DNA of 32,333 nucleotides from a virus, in the IMG/VR virus record IMGVR_UViG_3300032174_000018, positions 1 through 32,333 of that record; one strand, 5' to 3'. The notes beneath the pieces are model-generated. The model had not been told where the DNA came from, ran no database searches, and saw only the letters and a list, made by a program, of their open reading frames with translations. Below are positions 1 through 5,099 of this stretch, in pieces. The number at the start of each line of letters is the position of its first letter. The first letter of the stretch is position 1. A program made the position numbers and the translations under genes.

Positions 1-158
1 TCCGCGCACTCCGCCGCGCTCCTCGCCGCGCTCGCCGCGCTCCACGCCGCGCTCTCCGCGCTCCACGCCGCGCTCTCCGCGCTCTCCGCGCTCTCCGCCG
101 CGCTCCTCGCCGCGCTCTCCGCGCTCCTCGCCGCGCTCTCCGCGCTCTCCGCGCTCTG
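1..158. repeat. Imperfect 9/12-bp tandem repeat coding for the SAE/SAAR tract
   Basis: The plus strand is built from units such as TCCGCGCTC (9 bp) and GCCGCGCTCCTC or GCCGCGCTCCAC (12 bp) in irregular order. Read on the minus strand in the frame of the flanking gene they give SAE, SAAR, SAAW and SAAE. The tract is GC-rich and prone to slippage, but every unit keeps the frame. It is coding, not a CRISPR array: there are no unique spacers. Confidence 0.85.
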
Positions 159-581
159 ATCAACCGGAAGACCCTTGGTTAGAGGCACCAGCACATCGGC
201 GCATTGCTTCACCGCAGCAGCAACGGTGGGATGGTCACGACCCGCAAGCTCCTCGGTCAGCAGCCAGTGCAGGAACTTCCAGTGAACGGTCGATAGATCT
301 GCCCCAGGTTTGATAGCAGCAAGAAAGCGCGTCGGGAAGGTTTTGGACTTGCCGTTCGACTGTCCCTCAAAGAGGGTGTCCTCAAGGCGCGCGAGAGCTA
401 AAGGGATACCCAGTTCTGTCTCGTACGCATTGTGTTCACCGCTGTGGATGGTGCAGCCGACGGCACAGCCCTTGCCGTTCTCCCAGTACTTACCGTGGAT
501 GATTTCATCGGCCTTGGCGTGGGCGCGAACACGGCGCAGGTACTTGGCTTTGATCTTGGGGTTATTGTGATATGCGAGCAT
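1..581 (-). CDS. Phage protein with C-terminal Ser-Ala-Glu repeat tract (partial, runs off left edge)
   Basis: The minus strand is open from the ATG at 581 to position 1 with no stop, giving at least 193 residues. A GGAGG ribosome site (590-586) lies four bases before the start. The first 140 or so residues are an ordinary globular sequence beginning MLAYHNNPKIKAKYL, with GKGCAVGCTIHSG near residue 37. This N-terminus resembles a family of phage proteins of unknown function that I recall having alanine-rich tails. From about residue 141 the protein becomes a repeat of SAE, SAAR, SAAE and SAAW units. All repeat units are multiples of three bases, so copy-number change would not break the frame. 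An in-frame ATG at 599 is an alternative start without a ribosome site. Function unknown; the C-terminus lies outside the window. Confidence 0.75.
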   Translation of the reverse strand, partial: MLAYHNNPKIKAKYLRRVRAHAKADEIIHGKYWENGKGCAVGCTIHSGEHNAYETELGIPLALARLEDTLFEGQSNGKSKTFPTRFLAAIKPGADLSTVHWKFLHWLLTEELAGRDHPTVAAAVKQCADVLVPLTKGLPVDQSAESAESAARSAESAARSAAESAESAESAAWSAESAAWSAASAARSAAECA

Positions 582-605
582 GGGGCCTCCGTTGAACATG
601 GCGCT

Positions 606-635
606 ACTGTAAAGCAACTGATTGCCGCTTGTCAA
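606..635 (-). promoter_or_regulatory. Leftward sigma-70-type promoter for the minus-strand gene
   Basis: On the minus strand a perfect TTGACA (635-630) is followed after 18 bases by TACAGT (611-606). Transcription would begin near 600, about 18 bases upstream of the ATG at 581, leaving room for the GGAGG site. The -35 box lies inside the palindrome at 626-638. Confidence 0.6.
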
Positions 636-638
636 GCG
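626..638. promoter_or_regulatory. 13-bp palindromic operator candidate
   Basis: CGCTTG-T-CAAGCG is a perfect odd-length palindrome centred on 632. It contains both -35 boxes of the divergent promoters. A dimeric repressor bound here would block both directions; the HTH protein encoded at 665 is the obvious candidate ligand. The symmetry is seen directly; the binding is inference. Confidence 0.5.
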
Positions 639-657
639 CCTTGAATGACGTTATATT
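629..657 (+). promoter_or_regulatory. Rightward sigma-70-type promoter for the early operon
   Basis: TTGTCA (629-634) and TATATT (652-657) are separated by 17 bases, a near-consensus pair. The predicted start of transcription, A662 or A665, is at or within three bases of the ATG of the HTH gene at 665, so the message would be leaderless. The -35 box overlaps that of the leftward promoter. Confidence 0.65.
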
Positions 658-664
658 ACGCACC

Positions 665-889
665 ATGACAAATCCATTTGATCTATTGGGAACAAGGCTA
701 GAGTCGCAGTCAGCGAGCGAAATTGCCAGAGAAATAGGTATTTCTCGCCAATATTTACATCAAGTGGTTAATCGGCACAGGCCAATGGGCCCAAAGATTT
801 TGGAATGGCTGGGTGTTGAGAAAGAGGTCACGTTTCGGAAAGTCAATGGATCGGCAAACGCAAAACGAGCGCGCAATGGTCGTACGTGA
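665..889 (+). CDS. Small HTH transcriptional regulator (Cro/CI-like)
   Basis: A 74-residue protein beginning MTNPFDLLGTRLE. Residues about 17-48 form a helix-turn-helix: EIAREIGISRQYLHQVVNRH is the turn and recognition helix, followed by PKILEWLGVEK. This is the pattern of small phage early regulators that bind DNA as dimers. There is no Shine-Dalgarno sequence before the ATG, while a strong promoter places the transcription start at or just before it, so I chose 665 rather than the upstream TTG at 629, which lies in the -35 box. It is the first gene of the rightward early operon and probably binds the palindrome at 626-638. Cro-like versus CI-like cannot be decided from sequence; it is too short to carry a cleavage domain. 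Confidence 0.8.
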   Translation: MTNPFDLLGTRLESQSASEIAREIGISRQYLHQVVNRHRPMGPKILEWLGVEKEVTFRKVNGSANAKRARNGRT

Positions 890-995
890 CGGAGAAGTAC
901 TCGCAATCATGGACGATGGCGCACTGACCGTAGCGGAGCTCCATTGTGAGGAATTTGCGATTGTGGGCTATGCGCTGTTGGCGTCAGCAGAATGA
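846..995 (+). CDS. Small acidic phage protein, unknown function
   Basis: A 49-residue reading frame, MDRQTQNERAMVV..., overlapping the last 44 bases of the HTH gene and ending in an ATGA overlap with the next gene. GGAAAG lies upstream of the ATG at 846. A second in-frame ATG at 876 would give 39 residues. The C-terminal half (VLAIMDDGALTVAEL...) is acidic and looks like a genuine small domain rather than a frame shadow. The stop/start coupling on its 3' side supports its being translated. No family recognised. Confidence 0.5.
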   Translation: MDRQTQNERAMVVRDGEVLAIMDDGALTVAELHCEEFAIVGYALLASAE

Positions 996-1174
996 AACAC
1001 GTATGGCGATTACAGGCCAGGACATTTGAGGTTTCTCGCTGGCAATGCCGAACATGTGGGATGACGAAATTGACCAAATCCAACCGCTTAACTGGACGTT
1101 TCCCGACGACTTCCTATACGGCTAACGGCAAGACTACCGAAGGCGGCAAAGCGCCAGCGTGCGGCGGGGCTTGA
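992..1174 (+). CDS. Small CxxC protein, zinc-finger-like
   Basis: A 60-residue basic protein starting MKHVWRLQARTFEVSRWQC. The pattern WQCRTCG near residue 20 supplies a CxxC knuckle typical of small phage early proteins. Another cysteine occurs near the C-terminus, so metal binding is possible but only one clear CxxC pair is visible. It starts in an ATGA overlap with the upstream frame, suggesting coupled translation. Molecular role unknown. Confidence 0.6.
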   Translation: MKHVWRLQARTFEVSRWQCRTCGMTKLTKSNRLTGRFPTTSYTANGKTTEGGKAPACGGA

Positions 1175-1240
1175 ATGCGTCAGTTAACAGGTGTGAAGGA
1201 GTGCAGAGAGTGAGCGTGAACAGGCTGTGCTAACATGTTC

Positions 1241-1267
1241 CATTCTCACTTAGTCTGTGCGAGAATG
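1241..1267. promoter_or_regulatory. Inverted repeat before the ribbon-helix-helix gene
   Basis: CATTCTC (1241-1247) and GAGAATG (1261-1267) are perfect inverted copies separated by 13 bases, with an inner CAC/GTG that could extend the stem past one bulged base. The right arm ends five bases before the ATG at 1272 and contains the only purine-rich stretch that could serve as its ribosome site. It may be a DNA operator for the RHH protein or an RNA hairpin that hides the ribosome site. AACATGTT (1232-1239) just upstream is a further short palindrome. The 97-bp gap 1175-1271 holds nothing else convincing. Confidence 0.4.
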
Positions 1268-1271
1268 TCTT

Positions 1272-1457
1272 ATGTCAGACAGATACAGAATAACCATTTA
1301 CCTCGACGCCGAGCTGGCAAACGACGTGAAAGAAGCGGCCTATCTAGAAAGCCGTTCGGTTGCCAATTACCTGGAAGTGGTCCTATTAGGATCGGAGAAA
1401 CTCGAAGAGGACATTCGCAGCCTTCGTTATCGTCGAGAGCAAGCCGCGAAGGCATGA
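1272..1457 (+). CDS. Ribbon-helix-helix (Arc/CopG-type) protein
   Basis: A 61-residue protein, MSDRYRITIYLDAELANDVK..., with a short N-terminal beta strand (YRITIYLD) followed by two helices separated by a Ser-rich turn (ESRSVANYLEVVLLG). This is the RHH fold used by Arc, CopG and many phage repressors, which bind DNA through the strand as dimers. The usual alternating pattern RITIYL is present. A GTG at 1257 could add five residues, but the ATG at 1272 fits the family. It ends in an ATGA overlap with the replication-associated gene, so it may set expression of that gene. The inverted repeat directly upstream could be its own operator. Confidence 0.7.
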   Translation: MSDRYRITIYLDAELANDVKEAAYLESRSVANYLEVVLLGSEKLEEDIRSLRYRREQAAKA

Positions 1458-2008
1458 GCGGGTACACTCCCGTATTCGATACCGTATTCCAGGGAACTCT
1501 CTGCGGTAAATGGCCGACGCTCCCTATCTGGCTGACAATTCTACCACTTGCAGACAAGAATGGCCGCATAGACATGACGCCAGAAGCCATTGGATTGCTG
1601 ACCGGATGGCCGCTTGAAATCCTAATCAAGGGACTGACAGAACTTTGCCAGCCAGACCCGCGAAGCCGGTCAAAAGCAGAAGGTGGAGCTAGGCTCAAGC
1701 TTATAGACCAAGATCGAGATTGGGGCTGGCAGGTGGTCAACCATGGACAATATCGGGAAAAAGCCAGATTGATGGCTAAGGACTCAGCGCGCACCGCTTC
1801 CGGTCAAGACGCAGAGCGCAAACGTGCTTCTAGGGACGTCCCCCGCTCTCCCCCGATTTCCCCCTCTCATACTCAGACGCATACTCAAACATATAAAGAT
1901 CAGAGAGCGTTAAAAACGCTTTCTTCGGAAAAACCCCAAGAGTCAGCAGCGGAAAGAACCCAAGCAAAAGACGCGGTAGCAAGAATCCGCGAGAGGATCG
2001 GAAAATGA
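1454..2008 (+). CDS. Phage replication-associated protein (helix-rich N-terminal domain)
   Basis: A 184-residue protein starting MSGYTPVFDTVFQGTLCGKW. Residues 1-115 match a domain I recall from many proteobacterial phages in the replication position, with the conserved blocks WPTLPIWLTILPLADKNG, IDMTPEAIGLLTGWP and WGWQVVNHGQYREKARL. It is probably a winged-helix-like DNA-binding domain acting in replication, but the biochemical role is not established here. The remaining third is polar, with a THTQTHTQT run and a charged tail, probably disordered. The frame stays open upstream to 1235, but that stretch is the out-of-frame copy of the RHH gene; the ATG at 1454, overlapping the RHH stop, is the natural start. 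Confidence 0.65.
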   Translation: MSGYTPVFDTVFQGTLCGKWPTLPIWLTILPLADKNGRIDMTPEAIGLLTGWPLEILIKGLTELCQPDPRSRSKAEGGARLKLIDQDRDWGWQVVNHGQYREKARLMAKDSARTASGQDAERKRASRDVPRSPPISPSHTQTHTQTYKDQRALKTLSSEKPQESAAERTQAKDAVARIRERIGK

Positions 2009-2166
2009 AAGAAACCAACTCGCCTTACACTAAAGGCCTATCTGGCGCAGTTCACTGGCAGCGAGGACAATCGCTTCCTCAACCGAGTGAGCATTACACC
2101 GAATCTCAGGTTCGTGACTGGGTGAGAGGATGGAATGCGGGAGTAGCCAGTGGCAGCCAAGCCTAA
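2005..2166 (+). CDS. Small RMF-like protein
   Basis: A 53-residue frame beginning MKETNSPYTKGLSGAV in an ATGA overlap with the preceding gene. The arrangement of an early glycine-containing helix (YTKGLSGAVHWQRG) and a late WVRGWNAGVASG helix resembles ribosome modulation factor and its short phage relatives. The length also fits (E. coli RMF is 55 residues). The likeness is in pattern only, so a function in ribosome or RNA binding is inference. It overlaps the next gene by 17 bases. Confidence 0.55.
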   Translation: MKETNSPYTKGLSGAVHWQRGQSLPQPSEHYTESQVRDWVRGWNAGVASGSQA

Positions 2167-2467
2167 GCGCCGTCACGGCAAATCTCGTCTTGAATCCTTA
2201 CTCGAGCGCTCTATAGCGCAGGAACTGAAGCTCAAAGCTTTGCGCAAGGAATTGTGCGTGCTGTCGGCTAGGATTGGGCAAATTGAGCATTGTCCAGCCA
2301 TTGAGAGCGATATCCCTGGTCCGTGGCGTTCAGATTCCAGCGAAGTATGGCCTTGGCAGCCGATCTTTCGCTCTGGCGGAAATGATATGGGTCAAGAACC
2401 ATTGACGCATGAGAATCGAGGAGGGATCGGTCCATCGCCGCAATCTGATGGAGGTTCCAAACCATGA
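2150..2467 (+). CDS. Hypothetical early protein with basic coiled N-terminus
   Basis: A 105-residue frame from a GTG at 2150, with GGGAG seven or so bases upstream. The first 45 residues are basic and predicted helical (RRHGKSRLESLLERSIAQEL...LRKEL). The rest is Pro/Gly/Ser/Trp-rich and probably flexible. No in-frame ATG occurs before residue 80, so GTG is the only reasonable start. It ends in an ATGA overlap with a 12-codon frame (2464-2502). No family recognised. Confidence 0.45.
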   Translation: MAAKPKRRHGKSRLESLLERSIAQELKLKALRKELCVLSARIGQIEHCPAIESDIPGPWRSDSSEVWPWQPIFRSGGNDMGQEPLTHENRGGIGPSPQSDGGSKP

Positions 2468-2502
2468 GCCTGCCAGGGGTAGATCCTAGGAACAAGCCGT
2501 GA
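2464..2502 (+). other. 12-codon linking reading frame
   Basis: ATGA at 2464 opens MSLPGVDPRNKP, whose stop overlaps the GTG start at 2499. It would carry ribosomes from the upstream gene across to the next. It may be a translational relay rather than a peptide with its own role; chance is also possible in so short a frame. Confidence 0.25.
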
Positions 2503-2693
2503 TCTTTCACTGCACCGCGCCAATGGAGTACAGATGCGCTCCTTATAGCATCCACTGGACTACGCGCGGTTGGGAACTTTGGAACATGACAAGAAAGCAC
2601 AGAGCTTGCTTGGGGCGTGAACTGTCGATGAGCCAGGCAATTGCGCTTGCTGAGCAGGATGAGCGAAATGCGCTACAAGCTCCGCAAGGATGA
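2499..2693 (+). CDS. Small early phage protein, unknown function
   Basis: A 64-residue frame from a GTG at 2499, preceded by AGGA at a good distance. It begins MIFHCTAPMEYRC, contains SIHWTTRGWELWN, and ends with SMSQAIALAEQDERNALQ. The tail, a short helix with ALAEQDE, is familiar from small phage early proteins, but I cannot name a family. Three cysteines and several aromatic residues suggest a compact fold. It overlaps the start of the nuclease gene by 26 bases. Confidence 0.5.
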   Translation: MIFHCTAPMEYRCAPYSIHWTTRGWELWNMTRKHRACLGRELSMSQAIALAEQDERNALQAPQG

Positions 2694-2985
2694 GCGCCAC
2701 GGGCAAATTATGGCTGAACTTCAAGATTGCGGCTTTTCTGTTGCTGATCTTAGTCGCGTCGGGTCCGGTTTTCCTGATCTGGCGATTGCACGCAACAATG
2801 TCTGCGCTCTGGTCGAGATTAAGACCCCAAGGGGGCGTAAAACCGCATTAGAGCGTCGTGGGCCGGCGCAAATAGAATTCGCAAGGGTGTGGAAGGGGCC
2901 TATCATCGTGGCGTATAACGCCTCCCAAATCGTTTACGACTTCAATCTGTTGATCAAGCGCCGAGAGGCCTACGCAGTAACGTAA
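2668..2985 (+). CDS. VRR-NUC-like nuclease
   Basis: A 105-residue protein from the ATG at 2668, which has AGGA eight bases upstream; an ATG at 2659 would add three residues. It carries the PD-(D/E)XK signature: GFPDLAI (D37), then VEIKTP (E50, K52) and a later glutamine in the helix following ERRGPAQIEF. This is the VRR-NUC or Holliday-resolvase-like fold found as a stand-alone small domain in phages. The likely role is structure-specific DNA cleavage during replication or recombination; substrate cannot be deduced. Its place between replication genes and the late regulator fits. Confidence 0.75.
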   Translation: MRYKLRKDERHGQIMAELQDCGFSVADLSRVGSGFPDLAIARNNVCALVEIKTPRGRKTALERRGPAQIEFARVWKGPIIVAYNASQIVYDFNLLIKRREAYAVT

Positions 2986-2998
2986 AAGGGGTAGATCT

Positions 2999-3145
2999 AT
3001 GGATTACGATGAGGATTACGTGATTCCGCTCACCCGGATCGAATTCGACAAGCGCCAGCGCAAGAACTTGAAGATCGGGTTTATCTGGCTGGGAGCGTGC
3101 GGATTGATGGGAATATGGGTCGTCGTTTGGTTTTTCTCTACATGA
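2999..3145 (+). CDS. Small single-pass membrane protein
   Basis: A 48-residue frame with AGGGG upstream of the ATG at 2999. The N-terminal half is charged (MDYDEDYVIPLTRIEFDKRQ). Residues about 27-47 are a hydrophobic helix rich in Trp, Phe and Val (IGFIWLGACGLMGIWVVVWF). The positive residues before the helix suggest an N-in orientation. It ends in an ATGA overlap with the next gene. Function unknown. Confidence 0.55.
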   Translation: MDYDEDYVIPLTRIEFDKRQRKNLKIGFIWLGACGLMGIWVVVWFFST

Positions 3146-3516
3146 TTCCGATGAGCACTCACGCACTTCTGGTGGCGTGGGGCCGCTGGGGCGCCATCGA
3201 GAACATCGGATATCCTCGATATTCGCCCATGTTCGGCGAACGTGCGTTGAAAACACCGCTATTTGCCGTGGGGTATATTCCAGCAGATGTGCTCGATATC
3301 GAGAATGCCACCAAGCTCATTGAGCCATACGAGCGGCAGTTAGTTATCCACAAGTACCAGTGGCGCATGAGTTTGAAGGAGATTGGTGAGAGAATGGGTT
3401 GTACCAAATGGTCGGCGCGGCGAAAGGTTGAGGATGCCGAGTATGCGGTGCACGTTGCGTACTGTTCTTTAGGTCAGGCTACCTACAGAAAAGAGCTTGC
3501 CATGGTTCCAATTTAG
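3142..3516 (+). CDS. Q-like late gene regulator (sigma-region-4-like HTH)
   Basis: A 124-residue protein starting MIPMSTHALLVAWGRWGAIE. The block LLVAWGRWGAIENIGYP followed by a C-terminal helix-turn-helix (SLKEIGERMGCTKWSARRKV) matches a group of phage proteins in the position of antiterminator Q. These join a DNA-binding HTH of the sigma region 4 type to a polymerase-contacting N-terminus. It is the last early gene, and the terminator at 3563-3585 lies just downstream, ahead of the virion genes. I infer that it lets polymerase read into the late genes; direct sequence proof is lacking. The start overlaps the stop of the membrane protein gene. Confidence 0.6.
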   Translation: MIPMSTHALLVAWGRWGAIENIGYPRYSPMFGERALKTPLFAVGYIPADVLDIENATKLIEPYERQLVIHKYQWRMSLKEIGERMGCTKWSARRKVEDAEYAVHVAYCSLGQATYRKELAMVPI

Positions 3517-3562
3517 GCACGGACATGGTAGAACGTGATTTGATAGAGAAACTGTCACCAAG

Positions 3563-3585
3563 GCCCGCTGTTTGCGGGCTTTTTT
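3563..3585 (+). terminator. Rho-independent terminator between early and late regions
   Basis: GCCCGC (3563-3568), loop TGTTT, GCGGGC (3574-3579), then six T residues. A six-pair all-GC stem with a U tract is a strong intrinsic terminator. It separates the early operon from the first virion gene at 3601, the place where a Q-type antiterminator would act. Confidence 0.85.
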
Positions 3586-3600
3586 ATTTATGGAGGCTTG

Positions 3601-4080
3601 ATGTCAGTAGGCCAAACCCACGTGAGTGCCAAGTTCGTCTCGAACATGACCTTGACCGGTTTAGCCTCACTGTGGGCTTCAGATACCATCAAAATGGCCA
3701 TTATCACCAATGCCCAGACCCCAGGAATCACTGATTCAGATCCTCGCTGGGGCGCTGGTGGTACACAGAATTATTCGACTGCTGAGGTTACACCGGGAGG
3801 TAACTACTCTGCCGGTGGCGTGACACTTTCCGGTACTACTTCGACGCTTTCAGGAGCTGTGACATCTTTGAATGCCACGAGCCCGATTACGATCGCGGCG
3901 AATGCGAGTAATCCAACCGGGGCTTTTTGGGCGATTTTCTACGACTCCACGGACGCAGGCAAACACGTATTTGGTTTCATGGATCTCGCTGGATCCTTAT
4001 CGCTCGTCCCTGGCCTTCAGATCAATATCAACGGCGTCTCTTCTGGTACCCAGCCTATCTTCCAAGGGACAGCCACATAA
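3601..4080 (+). CDS. Virion-associated protein, probably surface or tail-related
   Basis: A 159-residue protein from the ATG at 3601 with GGAGG five bases upstream. It is rich in Gly, Ser, Thr and Ala with alternating beta pattern (VTLSGTTSTLSGAVTSLNAT). The segment GAFWAIFYDSTDAG...VFGFMDLAG is typical of a small beta-sandwich seen in phage surface proteins. It has no charged catalytic motif. It opens the late region and is followed by three proteins of similar composition. Specific role unknown. Confidence 0.55.
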   Translation: MSVGQTHVSAKFVSNMTLTGLASLWASDTIKMAIITNAQTPGITDSDPRWGAGGTQNYSTAEVTPGGNYSAGGVTLSGTTSTLSGAVTSLNATSPITIAANASNPTGAFWAIFYDSTDAGKHVFGFMDLAGSLSLVPGLQININGVSSGTQPIFQGTAT

Positions 4081-4090
4081 TGGATCACAC

Positions 4091-4357
4091 ATGGCTATTG
4101 TTACGCGCAACGGAGCCAATTATGGCCCCGCTGTCACCATTTCAGTGGGAGCATCTCCTTTCACCTTCACCAATCCTGAAACTGTCCCGATCAATGTCAT
4201 GGTCTCAGGTGGCACCGTGACAGCGATTTCACTTGCGCCAGATGGTGTGAATTTCACTGCCATCGGATTGCTTGGCGGTCAGTTTCATTTGAATCCAGGC
4301 CAGTCCTTGCAGGCAACTTATGCGCTTGCACCGAACATGGTTTATCTGCCTATTTAG
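4091..4357 (+). CDS. Small beta-rich virion protein
   Basis: An 88-residue protein starting MAIVTRNGANYGPAVTI, composed of short beta strands with the pattern VPINVMVSGGTVTAISLAPDG. It looks like a compact beta-sandwich used as a decoration or fibre-base protein. The ribosome site is weak (GGAT before the ATG at 4091), so it may depend on reinitiation from the upstream gene that ends eleven bases earlier. Confidence 0.5.
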   Translation: MAIVTRNGANYGPAVTISVGASPFTFTNPETVPINVMVSGGTVTAISLAPDGVNFTAIGLLGGQFHLNPGQSLQATYALAPNMVYLPI

Positions 4358-4367
4358 GAGCGTGTAA

Positions 4368-4970
4368 GTGGCATCTCAAAGTTGGGGCCAAGTCATTGCG
4401 AGCCTTCCGAAGGCTGGAACACTCTATAATACTTATACGACTGCGAAGTCGATGCTCACTAGTGCCACTGTTACGGAAGCTTCGGCGGCTGCAAAGATTC
4501 TGCCCAGCGGTTTTTTCCAGCGCAAAGGGGTACTTGAAATTGATTTTACCGCTGGGATCAGCAACCGTATCACAGGACCAGATACGTTCACCATTCAGGT
4601 GATGGTCGGCGCGGCAATCGCCTTCACCACAGGCGCAATTAATTTGACGACGACCGCTCATACGACTATCCCGTGTGTGGGGAAAATTATTCTTACCTGC
4701 GATGTTGAAGGGACCGGAACGACCGCAGTACTTAGGGGTCAAGCGATGCTTTGGGGGCAGATGATCGCAATGGCGGCTTCTTTGGCCGATGGGGCGGCAA
4801 ATACCGGTTGGGCGATGTGTCCGAATACAGCTCCTGCGGTGGGCGCTGGCTTCGATTCTACCATCGCTAATACGCTTGATTTCTTCGTTGCTCAGTCGGT
4901 CAGTAATGCCGGCAATGGTTTTCAACTTCAGCAATACGTAGTGAAGAGCTGGGGAAACACGGCGGATTAA
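4368..4970 (+). CDS. Virion protein, beta-rich, unknown role
   Basis: A 200-residue protein from a GTG at 4368 with TAGGAG upstream. It begins MASQSWGQVIASLPKAGTLY, and the middle part (GVLEIDFTAGISNRITGPDTFTI cut into strands) is consistent with a jelly-roll-like head or fibre domain. The C-terminus ends in QYVVKSWGNTAD. A 16-residue frame immediately downstream repeats this ending in diverged form. No enzymatic motif is visible. Confidence 0.5.
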   Translation: MASQSWGQVIASLPKAGTLYNTYTTAKSMLTSATVTEASAAAKILPSGFFQRKGVLEIDFTAGISNRITGPDTFTIQVMVGAAIAFTTGAINLTTTAHTTIPCVGKIILTCDVEGTGTTAVLRGQAMLWGQMIAMAASLADGAANTGWAMCPNTAPAVGAGFDSTIANTLDFFVAQSVSNAGNGFQLQQYVVKSWGNTAD

Positions 4971-4974
4971 AAGC

Positions 4975-5025
4975 ATGCAACTAAACCAGTATCGTGTATT
5001 TACCTGGGGAAATACCGCAGCTTGA
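4975..5025 (+). pseudogene. Diverged copy of the preceding gene's C-terminus
   Basis: A 16-codon frame, MQLNQYRVFTWGNTAA, aligns residue for residue with the end of the upstream protein (FQLQQYVVKSWGNTAD). Identical or similar codons in 10 of 16 positions make chance unlikely. I read it as the surviving tail of a deleted paralogue. Confidence 0.5.
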
Positions 5026-5045
5026 TCAACGCCACGGGGTGATCT

Positions 5046-5099
5046 GTGGCGATTGTCAATAATACGAATGCTGGGGCGATACTGGGGCATAGGCCATGA
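5046..5099 (+). other. 17-codon frame coupled to the next gene, possibly the head of a deleted gene
   Basis: A GTG-initiated frame MAIVNNTNAGAILGHRP ends in an ATGA overlap with the gene at 5096. Its start resembles the N-terminus of the 4091 protein (MAIV...). It may be an N-terminal remnant, a translational relay, or chance. Confidence 0.25.

Noticed and set aside
1-158. CRISPR array or structural-RNA repeat at the left edge
   Set aside because: Units are 9-12 bp, imperfect, without unique spacers, and read in frame as part of a protein on the minus strand.
310-644. Two plus-strand frames over 310-570 and 432-644
   Set aside because: They lie opposite the minus-strand gene at 1-581, which has a promoter, a ribosome site and a coherent protein sequence; the plus frames do not.
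1235-2008. A 257-residue version of the replication-associated protein starting at 1235
   Set aside because: The extra 73 residues are the RHH gene read in another frame (Arg-rich, no fold). The ATG at 1454 overlaps the RHH stop and begins the conserved domain.
2690-2803. A 37-residue membrane-like frame from the ATG at 2690
   Set aside because: It lies within the VRR-NUC gene in another frame; the nuclease motifs are convincing and nothing supports the second frame beyond hydrophobicity.
4350-5090. A 246-residue minus-strand frame
   Set aside because: Arg/His/Ser/Cys-rich shadow of the plus-strand virion gene at 4368, without ribosome site or recognisable fold.
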